Positions 8,848-19,202 of a stretch of 64,000 bases of DNA are shown in pieces. The position numbers and the translations under genes were made by a program. The stretch lies in the NCBI RefSeq assembly GCF_004138335.1, contig NZ_RYFW01000001.1, positions 2,170,001-2,234,000 on the forward strand. The letters are read 5' to 3'. Below the pieces are notes generated by a model. The model saw only the letters and a list, made by a program, of their open reading frames with translations, made no database searches and was not told the DNA's origin. Source of the stretch: Peristeroidobacter agariperforans (GTDB lineage Bacteria; Pseudomonadota; Gammaproteobacteria; Steroidobacterales; Steroidobacteraceae). Numbering within the stretch: the stretch's first letter is position 1; the number at the start of each line of letters is the position of its first letter.

Positions 8848-9248
8848 GCACCGCTCCTTAGGAGCGCGCGGGAACATAGCAGCCCGTTTTTATCGCCGCA
8901 CCAGTTTTTTTCTTTCCACCCTCACATGCCTGCGTGGCCGCGAAACGTCACTTGCAATACGCGGCGTGCAAACAGGCAGATAGCGTGTGGCGCGTAACAA
9001 ATGGACAAAATTTGTCAGGTACGGCGCCGGTGAGCCGCGTTCTGCCGACCCAGAAAACACGGCAAATTCTCGCGCAGAAACATTCACGCGGCGTTCAGCG
9101 TTTGCTTTGGTGATTGCATAACGCACGGACGTGTCGAGGAACACATGTTTACAAGATTGTTAGGTGCGATGTTCTATTCAAAGGCGATTGCTTGCGGCAG
9201 AATCCGCGTCCTTCCTAATCACTTCGGCAAACCCGAATTGGCACGTCA
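8848..9248. other. Intergenic region upstream of the MarR gene
   Basis: About 400 bases without a gene I can support. It is locally AT-richer than its surroundings and contains a 13-base palindrome GACAAAATTTGTC at 9004-9016, plus A/T tracts near 8888 and 8905. It holds the promoter region of the divergent small gene and of the marR gene. I see no RNA gene in it. Confidence 0.5.
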
Positions 9249-9812
9249 GTGAAAGCTTCGCAGAAGAAGCCGCGTGAGCGGTCGACGAGCAAAACAACCT
9301 CGCCCTGGACGGCGGTGTCGCGCAGTGGCTCGCATCTGAACGTGGAGGACTTCCTCACGTTTCGATTGACGCGCCTGTCGAACGCCTTGCGCACCAATCT
9401 CACCAAGCCCTATCTCGAGCAGTTCGATTTGAGCTTGCCGGAGTGGCGCTTGCTGGCATTGGTGGCGCGCTTTGCCCCGATGCGCTTCTCGGAAGTGACG
9501 GCCCGCAGCGGCATGGACAAGGGCCAGGTGAGCCGGACATTGCGAGTCATGGCGACGCGCGGACTGACCAAAACCAAAACCATCAAGGAGCGCGGCTCGC
9601 GCTCGACCGAAGCGCTGGCAGCGCCAGTGATGGTTTCCATCACGCCCAGGGGCACGACCTTGTACAAGGCGGTGCTGCCCGTGGCGCGCAAACGTCAGGC
9701 AGATATGCTGCTGACCTTGAACGAAGCGGAGCGCTCGTCGCTTTATTCCATCATCGACAAGCTGTCGGCCACCATCGGCAACGGCGGCGACAGCGTCGAA
9801 GAGGCCGAATAA
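9249..9812 (+). CDS. MarR family transcriptional regulator
   Basis: This 187-residue protein is a winged-helix regulator of the MarR family. After a ~30-residue basic N-terminal extension comes the dimerisation helix (FLTFRLTRLSNALR), the helix-turn-helix (RFSEVTARSGMDKGQVSRTLRVMATRGL, about residues 83-110), the wing, and a C-terminal dimerisation helix. The start is a GTG at 9249; a start inside the basic extension is also possible. The region upstream has a short palindrome (9004-9016) that could be a binding site for it or for another regulator. The ligand and targets are unknown; no drug-efflux or catabolic operon is directly adjacent. Confidence 0.85.
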   Translation: MKASQKKPRERSTSKTTSPWTAVSRSGSHLNVEDFLTFRLTRLSNALRTNLTKPYLEQFDLSLPEWRLLALVARFAPMRFSEVTARSGMDKGQVSRTLRVMATRGLTKTKTIKERGSRSTEALAAPVMVSITPRGTTLYKAVLPVARKRQADMLLTLNEAERSSLYSIIDKLSATIGNGGDSVEEAE

Positions 9813-9875
9813 ATCTCTATAGAGTGAGCGCCGGGAAAGGCGCGGCTTCCCGCCGCGCACGACGTTAGCGCCCGA

Positions 9876-10769
9876 TTAATTCAGGCTGATGAGCGGGCCA
9901 AGCGCGCCGGCCCGCGAGCGGATCGCGGCGTTTACCGTATTCATCAGCAGACAGGCGATGGTCATCGGCCCGACGCCCCCAGGCACGGGCGTGATTGCAC
10001 CCGCATGTGACAGCGCCGCTTCGAAATCGACGTCGCCCACCAGTTTGTTCTTGCCATCGAGGCCGGCGACGCGATTGATGCCCACGTCGATGACGATCGC
10101 GCCCGGCCGGATCCAGTCGCCGGCGATCGCTTTCGGCCGCCCGATCGCCGCAACCAGAATCTCGGCTTCGCGGCACAGCTGTGGCAAATCGCGCGTGCGC
10201 GAGTGGGCAATCGTTACAGTGCAGTCGTTTTGTAACAGCAGTTGCGCCATGGGCTTGCCGACGATGTTGGAGCGGCCCACCACCACGGCGCGTTTGCCAG
10301 CGAGCTCTCGCGTCACTTCACGAATCAGGATCAAACAGCCGAGCGGCGTGCAGGGCACGGTTGCGTCCTGGCCGAGCGCCAGTCGGCCAGCATTCACTGC
10401 GTGAAAGCCGTCGACGTCCTTGGCCGGGGTGATGGCGGCGAGCACCGCCGCGCTGTCCACGCCGGCTGGCAGCGGTAGCTGCACCAGGATGCCGTGCACG
10501 TCGCTGCGCGCATTCAATTGCTCGACCAGCGCAATCAGCTCCGACGTGCTGGCGGTCGCCGGCAGGCGATGATCGAAATGCTTCAACCCCGCGGCGGCCG
10601 CTTGTTTGGTCTTGCTGCCGACATACACCTGGCTGGCCGGATCGTCGCCGACCAGCACGACGGCGAGGCCGGGAATCACGCCGTGCTTCGCAAGTTCGGC
10701 TGTACGGGCGGCAACGCGCTCACGCAGTCGTTCGGCGACGGCGCGGCCATCGATCAGAGTCGCGGTCAT
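9876..10769 (-). CDS. folD: Methylenetetrahydrofolate dehydrogenase/cyclohydrolase FolD (copy 1)
   Basis: This 297-residue bifunctional enzyme converts methylene-THF to methenyl-THF (NADP-dependent) and then to 10-formyl-THF. Visible hallmarks are [22 protein letters not shown] with the catalytic Tyr and Lys, LVQLPLP, the nucleotide-binding [15 protein letters not shown] and the C-terminal [17 protein letters not shown] second folD lies 8.4 kb away after purU; this copy is not linked to other folate genes. It lies 15 bases downstream of matB on the same strand, so the two may be co-transcribed. Confidence 0.95.
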   Translation of the reverse strand: MTATLIDGRAVAERLRERVAARTAELAKHGVIPGLAVVLVGDDPASQVYVGSKTKQAAAAGLKHFDHRLPATASTSELIALVEQLNARSDVHGILVQLPLPAGVDSAAVLAAITPAKDVDGFHAVNAGRLALGQDATVPCTPLGCLILIREVTRELAGKRAVVVGRSNIVGKPMAQLLLQNDCTVTIAHSRTRDLPQLCREAEILVAAIGRPKAIAGDWIRPGAIVIDVGINRVAGLDGKNKLVGDVDFEAALSHAGAITPVPGGVGPMTIACLLMNTVNAAIRSRAGALGPLISLN

Positions 10770-10784
10770 GCGGAAGATTCCTGA

Positions 10785-12311
10785 TTAGTTATAAAGATCA
10801 CGATAGCGCTCGCGCAGCGCGCTCTTTTGCACTTTGCCCATGGTGTTACGAGGCAGTTCGGCGACCAACACGATGCGCTTGGGCAATTTGAATTTTGCGA
10901 GCCGCTGCTCGAGCGCGTTGCGGATTTCAGCCTCGTCCAACGTCTGGTGCTGGTTGGGCACCACGATGGCGGTGACGCCTTCGCCGAAATCCGGGTGCGG
11001 CACGCCGATGACGGCGCTTTCGTTGACGCCGGGCAGCGCATCGATTTCCAGCTCGACCTCGATGGGATAGACGTTGTAGCCGCCGGTGATGATCAAGTCC
11101 TTGCCGCGGCCGACGATGTAAACATAACCCTGCGCATCGCGCTTGCCGAGATCGCCGGTGATGAAGAAACGGTCCTGGCGAAACTCGGCCGCGGTTTTTT
11201 CCGGCATGCGCCAGTAACCAGAGAAGACATTCGGGCCGCGGACCTCGATCATGCCGATGGCGTCGGGTTCGACCAGGGGCGCGCCGCTGTCTGGATCCGC
11301 GATGCGTACTTCGACGCCCGGCAGCGCCGGCCCGACCGATCCGGGAATGCGACGGCCGTCGTAGGGATTGGACGTGTTCATCAGCGTCTCGCTCATACCG
11401 TAGCGTTCCAGGATGGCGTGGCCGGTGCGCGCCTGGAACTCACGGTGCGTTTCGGCCAGCAGCGGCGCCGAACCCGAAACAAACAAGCGCACATTGCTGA
11501 CTGCGTCCCGGTGCAAGCCGGGATGTTGTAACAAGCGTGTGTAAAACGTCGGCACACCCATCATGACGGTGGCTCGGGGCAGCAACCGTACGATCTGGTC
11601 CGCATCGAACTTCGACAGGAACAGCATCGAGCTGCCCGACGCCAGGACGGTGTTGATGGCCACGAACAAGCCGTGTACGTGAAAGATGGGCAGGGCATGT
11701 AACAACACATCGCTGGCGGTAAAGCGCCACGCCTGTGCCAATGTCAGCGCATTGGACGACAGGTTCGCTCGCGTGAGCATCGCGCCCTTGGAACGGCCGG
11801 TGGTTCCAGAGGTGTAGAGCAATGCCGCCAGCGTGGCCGGAGCGTGCGCCGAGCTTTCAGGCGCCGGGCCGGCGATATCGTGCAGCGAGCCGCCGCCGCG
11901 ATCGTCCAATGTTTCTACGTGCTTGACGCCGCAGGCGGTCGCGATCGCCTGCACTTGCTGGCGATCGGCCGGCCGCACGACCGCGACGGTTGGCGCAGCG
12001 TCGCCCAGAAAATATTCGAGCTCGGCGAAGGTGTAAGCGGTGTTGAGAGGAACGAACGTCGCGCCAAGCTGCAGGCAGGCGAGATAGAGCGCGATCGCTT
12101 CGGGAGATTTTTCGACCTGGGCGACGACGCGGTCCCCCGGCTTCACCTCGAGCGTCGCGAGCGATCCTGCGAGCCGCCGGGTCAGCGCGGCCATTTGACC
12201 ATAATTCAGTCGGCGTCCCTCGCCAGTCTCCAGCAGGAGGCGCTCGGGATCGTTGGCGGCAATGGTATCCAGCCACCGTGAAGGAGCATCGGTGGCAGCT
12301 GCATTCGACAT
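10785..12311 (-). CDS. matB: Malonyl-CoA synthetase (acyl-CoA ligase, MatB type)
   Basis: This 508-residue member of the ANL superfamily activates a carboxylic acid through an acyl-adenylate. It has the P-loop-like LLYTSGTTGRSKGAMLT, the A8-type GDLGKRDAQGYVYIVGR and the catalytic Lys motif near the end (PRNTMGKVQKSALR). The segments VEKSPEAIALYLACLQLGATFVPLNTAYT and ELEYFLGDAAP closely resemble MatB malonate-CoA ligases, which make malonyl-CoA from free malonate. No malonate decarboxylase or transporter gene is adjacent. The specificity call rests on recognised similarity; another short dicarboxylate or acyl substrate is possible. Confidence 0.8.
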   Translation of the reverse strand: MSNAAATDAPSRWLDTIAANDPERLLLETGEGRRLNYGQMAALTRRLAGSLATLEVKPGDRVVAQVEKSPEAIALYLACLQLGATFVPLNTAYTFAELEYFLGDAAPTVAVVRPADRQQVQAIATACGVKHVETLDDRGGGSLHDIAGPAPESSAHAPATLAALLYTSGTTGRSKGAMLTRANLSSNALTLAQAWRFTASDVLLHALPIFHVHGLFVAINTVLASGSSMLFLSKFDADQIVRLLPRATVMMGVPTFYTRLLQHPGLHRDAVSNVRLFVSGSAPLLAETHREFQARTGHAILERYGMSETLMNTSNPYDGRRIPGSVGPALPGVEVRIADPDSGAPLVEPDAIGMIEVRGPNVFSGYWRMPEKTAAEFRQDRFFITGDLGKRDAQGYVYIVGRGKDLIITGGYNVYPIEVELEIDALPGVNESAVIGVPHPDFGEGVTAIVVPNQHQTLDEAEIRNALEQRLAKFKLPKRIVLVAELPRNTMGKVQKSALRERYRDLYN

Positions 12312-12373
12312 CGGCGGGTCTCATGAGGCGCGGATCGAGGCGCTCATGATAGCCCGGTCCTCCCTGCGGAGGC

Positions 12374-13390
12374 TCAAGCCCGGCTGGAGACGGCGCGCTT
12401 CTCTTCGTACATGGCGGCGTCGGCGCGCGCCAGCAGCGACTCGAGGTCTTCTTCGGTGGGGATGTCGACCAACGTCATGCCCACGCTGATGTTCAGCGGA
12501 TACGGACGGCGGTGGGCCTGATTGAAGATCTGCAGATGATCGCGCAGGCGGTTCGCCAGCGCGTGCAGGTCCTGGGTGGAGTGCACGTGAGCCATGGCGA
12601 CGAACTCGTCGCCGCCGATGCGTGCCAGGATGTCCGAGCTGCGAAATGTATCGCGCAACACTTCGGCGGTGTCGCGCAACGCCTGATCGCCCGCCTGGTG
12701 GCCGAGCGTGTCGTTGATGCGCTTCAGGCCGTTCAGGTCCATGAAGAACAGGCCCATTGCGTAATGCTCGCGCTGGGCGACTTTCAACGCCTGCTGGGCC
12801 AGCTCGAAAAAGCCGCGGCGATTGCGCAGCTGGGTGAGCTCATCGATCAGCGACAGGTTCTGCAGCAGCTCGGCGCTTCGGCGCAGCTCTTCTTCACGCT
12901 CGCGCACTTGCTGCTCGGAACGGTGCTTGTGAATCGCGACCTCGATTGCACAGCGCAGCTCGTCTTCCTGGAACGGCTTGATCAGATAACCGAGTGGGCC
13001 GGTCAACACCGCGCGCTGTAGTGTCTCGCTGTCCCGATGGCCGGTCAGAAAGATGATGGGCACGTGCGCTTGCTCGTGCATCAGGCGCGCCGCTTGAATG
13101 CCGTCGATCTCGCCTCGCAGGCTCACGTCCATGACGACCAGCTCGGGCTTCAATTGCGTAGCCATGGCCACGGCCTGAGCGCCTTCGCTCGCTACGCCGC
13201 TGATGCGGTAGCCGAGGCGAGTGAGGGCTTCCATGAGGTCCTGCGCGACGATGCCCTCGTCCTCGACGATGAGGATCGACGCCGGATGCGCCTCGGGTCC
13301 GGCGCCAGCGCCAGCCGAGCCGTCGCCATCCGACGACGAGCCGTGCCTGTTCGAGCGGTCGAAGCGGCTGCGAGGCTCCACGTTGATCAA
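12374..13390 (-). CDS. Response regulator with GGDEF (diguanylate cyclase) domain
   Basis: This 338-residue signalling protein has a CheY-like receiver (about residues 38-155; ILIVEDEG acidic pocket, phospho-acceptor Asp in VVMDVSL, TGH and the Lys in LIKPF), a short coiled coil (REREEELRRSAELL) and a GGDEF domain (about 175-330). The active-site motif is IGGDEF, and an RxxD (RSSD) sits five residues before it, the usual inhibitory I-site, so it should make c-di-GMP with product inhibition. No cognate histidine kinase is next to it. Its start follows a Ser/Gly-rich N-terminal tail whose exact beginning is uncertain. Confidence 0.88.
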   Translation of the reverse strand: MINVEPRSRFDRSNRHGSSSDGDGSAGAGAGPEAHPASILIVEDEGIVAQDLMEALTRLGYRISGVASEGAQAVAMATQLKPELVVMDVSLRGEIDGIQAARLMHEQAHVPIIFLTGHRDSETLQRAVLTGPLGYLIKPFQEDELRCAIEVAIHKHRSEQQVREREEELRRSAELLQNLSLIDELTQLRNRRGFFELAQQALKVAQREHYAMGLFFMDLNGLKRINDTLGHQAGDQALRDTAEVLRDTFRSSDILARIGGDEFVAMAHVHSTQDLHALANRLRDHLQIFNQAHRRPYPLNISVGMTLVDIPTEEDLESLLARADAAMYEEKRAVSSRA

Positions 13391-13637
13391 TCCGTCACTC
13401 CCCTGGGGGCGGGGGACCCCGCCTTGGATCTCCGATAACGCTTGAACCGACCTACGGGTTCACCGCCGAATCCATTCATTACGCCGTTCGTCGGCGCATC
13501 GGTCGAGTCCGGCCCGATGGAATTGTCAGGTAGTAGGACGGGCAGCGGACGCCTACAATCGCGGCGGCTCGCCAGTGCGCAAGTCGCCACTTGCCGACGT
13601 GAGCCAATACATCAAGGCATTCCCAGGAGAACAGCGT

Positions 13638-14609
13638 TTGACACAGCGTGCACAGGCCGGTGGACGGGCCCTGATCTGCGGCTCGGTGGCGTTCGACACC
13701 ATCATGGTGTTCGAGGACCGGTTCCGGAATCACATCCTGCCCGACAAAATCCACATGCTGAATGTGTCGTTCCTGGTGCCGCAGATGCGCCGCGAATACG
13801 GCGGCTGTGGCGGCAACATCGCCTATAACCTCAAGCTGCTGGGCGACACGGGATACCTCATGGCGACGGTCGGCCGCGATGCCGGCCTATACCTGGATTG
13901 GATGCAGCAGAACGGCATCCCGACGGACTACGTGCGAGTGCTCGAGAGCGAGCACACGGCGCAGGGCTTCGTGACGACTGACCTCGATGACAATCAGATC
14001 TGGGCCTTTCATCCCGGCGCCATGCAGCACTCGCATGTCAATGAAGTGTCGCAGGTCGCGCGGCAGGCCGATCAGCCGATCAAAGTCGGCATCGTCGCGC
14101 CCGATGGCCGTGACGGCATGATCCAGCACGCCGCACAGTTCGCTGCCGCCGGCATTCCATTTATTTTCGATCTCGGCCAGGCCATGCCGCTATTCGATGG
14201 CGAGCACTTGAAGACCTTCATTTCGCAGGCCACTTATCTGGCGCTGAACGACTACGAGTGGCAGGTGGTGCAGCAGCGCACCGGCTGGAGCGAAGCCCAA
14301 ATACTCAACCACGTCCAGGCGTTGATCGTCACGCGGGGCGCGGAGGGCTCGGAGATCCATACGCGAGACGGCAAAATCCTCATCCCGGCGGCCAAACCGA
14401 AGGCCGTGGTCGATCCCACCGGGTGTGGCGACGCCTATCGCGCGGGTCTGCTTCACGGCCTCATTCACGGACTGGATTGGCAAACGACCGGTCGGATTGC
14501 CTCGCTGCTGGGCGCGATCAAGATCGAGTCCCGCGGCACGCAGAACCATCGGTTCACTCGCGACGAATTTGCTACCCGCTATCGGGAGAATTTTGGTACC
14601 CCGCTGTAA
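13638..14609 (+). CDS. PfkB-family carbohydrate/adenosine kinase
   Basis: This 323-residue ribokinase-fold kinase contains the substrate-binding GGCGGNIAYNLKLLG motif and the C-terminal ATP/anion-hole motif DPTGCGDAYRAGLLHGL with the catalytic Asp. I choose the TTG at 13638, since AGGAGA lies 7 bases before it and the fold begins soon after (ALICGSVAFDT); a GTG at 13575 would add 21 unrelated residues. It lies 45 bases before metK, and AhcY is encoded just beyond. Adenosine released from SAH is therefore a likely substrate, and similar proteins are often annotated adenosine kinase. The substrate is inferred from context. Confidence 0.82.
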   Translation: MTQRAQAGGRALICGSVAFDTIMVFEDRFRNHILPDKIHMLNVSFLVPQMRREYGGCGGNIAYNLKLLGDTGYLMATVGRDAGLYLDWMQQNGIPTDYVRVLESEHTAQGFVTTDLDDNQIWAFHPGAMQHSHVNEVSQVARQADQPIKVGIVAPDGRDGMIQHAAQFAAAGIPFIFDLGQAMPLFDGEHLKTFISQATYLALNDYEWQVVQQRTGWSEAQILNHVQALIVTRGAEGSEIHTRDGKILIPAAKPKAVVDPTGCGDAYRAGLLHGLIHGLDWQTTGRIASLLGAIKIESRGTQNHRFTRDEFATRYRENFGTPL

Positions 14610-14654
14610 CCGTGGGCGGGTTAGCATCCGGTTTCAAGTCAAAGGACCTTCTTA

Positions 14655-15842
14655 ATGAGCAGCAGCAGCTTCCTCTTCACCTCCGAATCCGTTTCGGAAG
14701 GCCATCCGGACAAGGTTGCGGACCAGATTTCCGACGCCGTGCTGGACGCCATCCTGGCGCAGGACAAGTACTCGCGCGTCGCCGCGGAGACGCTGTGCAC
14801 CACCGGCCTGGTAGTGCTGGCAGGTGAGATTACGACGGGCGCCGTCGTCGATTTCCAGGCCGTCGCACGCGACACCATTCAGCGCATCGGCTACGACAAC
14901 ACCGATTACGGCATCGACTACAAAGGCTGCTCGGTGCTGGTTGCGTACGGCAAGCAGTCGCAAGACATCGCGCAGGGCGTGGATGAAGGCCGCGGCATCG
15001 ACCTGGATCAGGGCGCCGGCGACCAGGGCCTGATGTTCGGTTACGCCTGCGACGAAACGGCCGGCCTGATGCCGCTGCCGATCTATCTCTCGCACCGCCT
15101 GGTCGAGCGTCAGGCTCAGCTGCGCAAGAACGGCAAGCTGCCCTGGCTGCGCCCGGATGCGAAGTCGCAGGTCACGATCCGCTACGTCGACGGCAAGCCG
15201 AAAGAAATCGACACGGTCGTGCTGTCTACCCAGCACCACCCGGACATCGAGCACAAGCAGCTGGCCGAGGCGGTGATCGAGGAGATCGTGAAGCCGGTGC
15301 TGCCGAAGGAAATGATCGGCAAGAAAGTGAACTATCTGATCAATCCCACCGGCCGCTTCGTGGTCGGCGGTCCGCAGGGCGATGCCGGTCTCACCGGCCG
15401 CAAGATCATCGTCGACACCTACGGCGGCGCGGCTCCGCACGGCGGTGGCGCGTTCTCCGGCAAGGATCCGTCGAAGGTGGATCGATCGGCTGCTTACGCC
15501 GCCCGCTACGTGGCCAAGAACATCGTCGCTTCGGGGCTGGCCACCAAGGCTCAGGTGCAGGTGTCGTACGCCATCGGCGTCGCCAAGCCGACCAGCATCA
15601 TGGTCACCACCTTCGGCACCGGCAAAGTGTCCGATGAGCGCCTGGAAGAGCTGGTCGCGAAACATTTCGACCTGCGCCCCAAAGGCATCATCCAGATGCT
15701 CGACCTGCTCCGGCCGATCTACCAGAAGACCGCCGCCTACGGCCATTTCGGCCGCAGCGAGCCGGAATTCACCTGGGAAAAGACCGACAAGGCCGAGCTG
15801 CTGGCGGCGGAAGCGGGCGTAAAGCGCGCGGCCAACGCCTAA
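14655..15842 (+). CDS. metK: S-adenosylmethionine synthetase
   Basis: This 395-residue methionine adenosyltransferase makes SAM from ATP and methionine. Its signatures are [34 protein letters not shown] and [23 protein letters not shown]. Length and motifs are typical for the bacterial enzyme. It follows the PfkB-family kinase gene by 45 bases and is closed by a terminator, so ahcY is transcribed or controlled separately. No SAM riboswitch is visible in the short upstream gap. Confidence 0.98.
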   Translation: MSSSSFLFTSESVSEGHPDKVADQISDAVLDAILAQDKYSRVAAETLCTTGLVVLAGEITTGAVVDFQAVARDTIQRIGYDNTDYGIDYKGCSVLVAYGKQSQDIAQGVDEGRGIDLDQGAGDQGLMFGYACDETAGLMPLPIYLSHRLVERQAQLRKNGKLPWLRPDAKSQVTIRYVDGKPKEIDTVVLSTQHHPDIEHKQLAEAVIEEIVKPVLPKEMIGKKVNYLINPTGRFVVGGPQGDAGLTGRKIIVDTYGGAAPHGGGAFSGKDPSKVDRSAAYAARYVAKNIVASGLATKAQVQVSYAIGVAKPTSIMVTTFGTGKVSDERLEELVAKHFDLRPKGIIQMLDLLRPIYQKTAAYGHFGRSEPEFTWEKTDKAELLAAEAGVKRAANA

Positions 15843-15863
15843 CCAGTCCACTCGACTGCCTCG

Positions 15864-15901
15864 AACGCCGGGCGTGACTCATCGTCGCGCCCGGCGTTTT
15901 A
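15864..15901 (+). terminator. Rho-independent terminator after metK
   Basis: A perfect 11-bp stem (AACGCCGGGCG at 15864-15874 and CGCCCGGCGTT at 15888-15898) with a 13-base loop continues into TTTTA. It separates metK from the SAH riboswitch of ahcY. Confidence 0.85.
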
Positions 15902-15921
15902 CGTTAGAATCCCGGCTCCGC

Positions 15922-16006
15922 GATCCGAGGGGCGCTGCAGCAGTCCGGAGTTCTTCCGAGACCTGCCAGGCTCGGCTCGCACAGCCTTTAGGCAACGGCG
16001 CCCTCC
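15922..16006 (+). promoter_or_regulatory. SAH riboswitch upstream of ahcY
   Basis: The leader matches the S-adenosylhomocysteine riboswitch: CCGAGGGGCGCTGCAGC at 15925-15941, the central CCAGGCTCGG at 15966-15975, and GGCAACGGCGCCC at 15991-16003. GGGCGC (15930-15935) pairs with GCGCCC (15998-16003) as the closing helix, CGGA/TCCG form the small hairpin, and CCGAG (15925-15929) can pair with CTCGG (15971-15975) as the pseudoknot. In known examples SAH binding turns ahcY expression on. The 3' end lies 20 bases before the ahcY start. Confidence 0.92.
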
Positions 16007-16026
16007 AACCATTGACGGAGATTCAT

Positions 16027-17445
<1,419 letters not shown>

Positions 17446-17451
17446 TAACCG

Positions 17452-18318
17452 ATGGCGAAGCCGCCAAGCATGGTTCTGACCACGGCCTGCCCCGACACCA
17501 CCGGTGTCGTGGCAGCCGTGGCCAGTTTCCTCGCGGCGAACAATTGCCTCATCACCGAGGCCCAGCACTACGACGATCCGATTTCGGACACGTCGTTCAT
17601 GCGCACCGTGTTTCATGACAATGGCCACGGTGCGCCGTCGCTGCGCGAGCTGGACGCGCTGTTCTCGAATTCAGTTGCCCAGCGCTTCGGCATGCGCTGG
17701 AAGTTTCACGAAGCCCAGCGCAAGTGTCGGACCGTGCTGGCCGTGTCGAAGCACGGTCACTGTCTCAACAGCACGCTGCACCGCTGGAGCACCGGCACGC
17801 TGCCCATTGAAGTCGTCGCGGTGGTCTCCAATCATCAGGAGATGCGCAGCCTGAGCGAGTGGCACGGCGTGCCGTATCACTATTTGCCGGTGATCGACGG
17901 ACGCAAGGCCGAACAGGAAGAGCGCATCATCGAGCTGTTCGAAAAGGTCGACGGCGAGCTACTGGTGCTGGCGCGCTACATGCAGATCCTGAGCCCGCGC
18001 GCTTGCGACTATTTTGCCGGCCGGGCGATCAACATCCATCATTCGTTCCTGCCTGGATTCAAAGGCGCGAAGGCTTATCACCAGGCGCACGCGCGCGGCG
18101 TGAAGCTCATCGGAGCGACGGCGCACTATGTGACGACGGATCTGGACGAAGGCCCGATCATCGAGCAGGAAACGGCGCGCGTGGATCACACCATGGCGCC
18201 GGAAGAGCTGGTCAGCATCGGCTCGGATCTGGAGAGCGTGGTATTGAATCGCGCCGTGAAGTGGCACGCCGAGCGCCGCGTGTTCACCAACGGCAGCAAG
18301 ACGGTGGTACTGAAGTGA
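17452..18318 (+). CDS. purU: Formyltetrahydrofolate deformylase
   Basis: This 288-residue protein hydrolyses 10-formyl-THF to THF and formate. It has an N-terminal ACT domain (about residues 8-85; TTACPDTTGVVAAVASFLA) and a GAR-transformylase-like catalytic domain with the triad context NIHHSFLPGF (Asn, His) and the Asp in VTTDLDEGPI. It begins 6 bases after ahcY and overlaps folD by 4 bases, so it belongs to the same riboswitch-controlled unit. In E. coli PurU is regulated by methionine and glycine, consistent with an ACT domain. Confidence 0.95.
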   Translation: MAKPPSMVLTTACPDTTGVVAAVASFLAANNCLITEAQHYDDPISDTSFMRTVFHDNGHGAPSLRELDALFSNSVAQRFGMRWKFHEAQRKCRTVLAVSKHGHCLNSTLHRWSTGTLPIEVVAVVSNHQEMRSLSEWHGVPYHYLPVIDGRKAEQEERIIELFEKVDGELLVLARYMQILSPRACDYFAGRAINIHHSFLPGFKGAKAYHQAHARGVKLIGATAHYVTTDLDEGPIIEQETARVDHTMAPEELVSIGSDLESVVLNRAVKWHAERRVFTNGSKTVVLK

Positions 18319-19199
18319 CTGCGAAGATCATCGACGGCAAGGCGATTGCGAAGAAACTGCGGGCGGAATATCACGCGCGCGTCGATGTGCTGCGCTCACG
18401 TCACAACGTGACGCCGGCGCTGGTCGTCATTCTGGTCGGCGACAACCCGGCCTCGCAGTCCTACGTCCGCGGCAAGATCGCGGGCTGCAAGGAAGTCGGC
18501 ATCCGCTCCGAGCTGGTCGAGCTGCCTGCCAGCACGACGGAAGAGCAGTTGCTCGATCACATCGACCGACTCAACAACGACGTGACCGTGCACGGCATCC
18601 TGGTGCAGTTGCCGCTGCCCGCGCACATCCGGGTGTCGAGCGTGCTGGAGAAGATTTCTGTCGAGAAGGACGTCGACGGCTTCCATCTGTACAACATGGG
18701 CGGCCTGGTCACCGGCAACACCGTGTTCTCGCCGTGCACGCCGTACGGTGTGCAGAAGATTCTGGAGCACGAAAACATTCGCGTCGAAGGACAGAACGTG
18801 GTCGTGGTCGGCGCCAGCAACATCGTCGGCAAGCCCACCGCCCTGATGTTGATGCAGCAGGACGCGACGGTCGTCATCTGTCACAAGAAGACGCGCGACC
18901 TCGGGCATTTCACGTTGCTGGCGGACATCCTGGTGGTCGCGGCGGGCGTGCCGAACCTGATCGTGCCGCAGATCGTGAAGACCGGCGCCGTCGTGATCGA
19001 CGTGGGATTCAACCGGCTGCCCGATGGCCGCATCGTCGGCGACGTCGATTTCGAGGGCGTGAAAGAGAAGGCGTCGTACATCACTCCGGTGCCGGGCGGC
19101 GTGGGGCAGATGACGGTCACCATGCTCCTGCACAACACGATTCTTTCCGCCGAACGCGCCGCGACCGCGACAACTTCGCCGTTCCGTCGCCGCGCCTGA
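18315..19199 (+). CDS. folD: Methylenetetrahydrofolate dehydrogenase/cyclohydrolase FolD (copy 2)
   Basis: This is a second, clearly different FolD of 294 residues. Hallmarks are VGDNPASQSYVRGKIAGCKEVG with the catalytic Tyr and Lys, LVQLPLP, GASNIVGKPTALMLM and [16 protein letters not shown]. The start is the GTG at 18315 whose last bases overlap the purU TGA (GTGA); a much longer frame open back to 17859 reads the wrong frame of purU and is rejected. With PurU it can run methylene-THF to formate. It is presumably co-regulated with ahcY by the SAH riboswitch. Confidence 0.95.
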   Translation: MTAKIIDGKAIAKKLRAEYHARVDVLRSRHNVTPALVVILVGDNPASQSYVRGKIAGCKEVGIRSELVELPASTTEEQLLDHIDRLNNDVTVHGILVQLPLPAHIRVSSVLEKISVEKDVDGFHLYNMGGLVTGNTVFSPCTPYGVQKILEHENIRVEGQNVVVVGASNIVGKPTALMLMQQDATVVICHKKTRDLGHFTLLADILVVAAGVPNLIVPQIVKTGAVVIDVGFNRLPDGRIVGDVDFEGVKEKASYITPVPGGVGQMTVTMLLHNTILSAERAATATTSPFRRRA

Positions 19200-19202
19200 G
19201 TC

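Noticed and set aside
9840-9858. GC-rich 7-bp hairpin between marR and folD
   Set aside because: It is short, without a U-run, and expected by chance at this GC content; not called as a terminator.
17859-18314. N-terminal extension of the second FolD into purU
   Set aside because: The extra 152 residues are an out-of-frame reading of purU; FolD homology starts exactly at the GTG 18315 that overlaps the purU stop.
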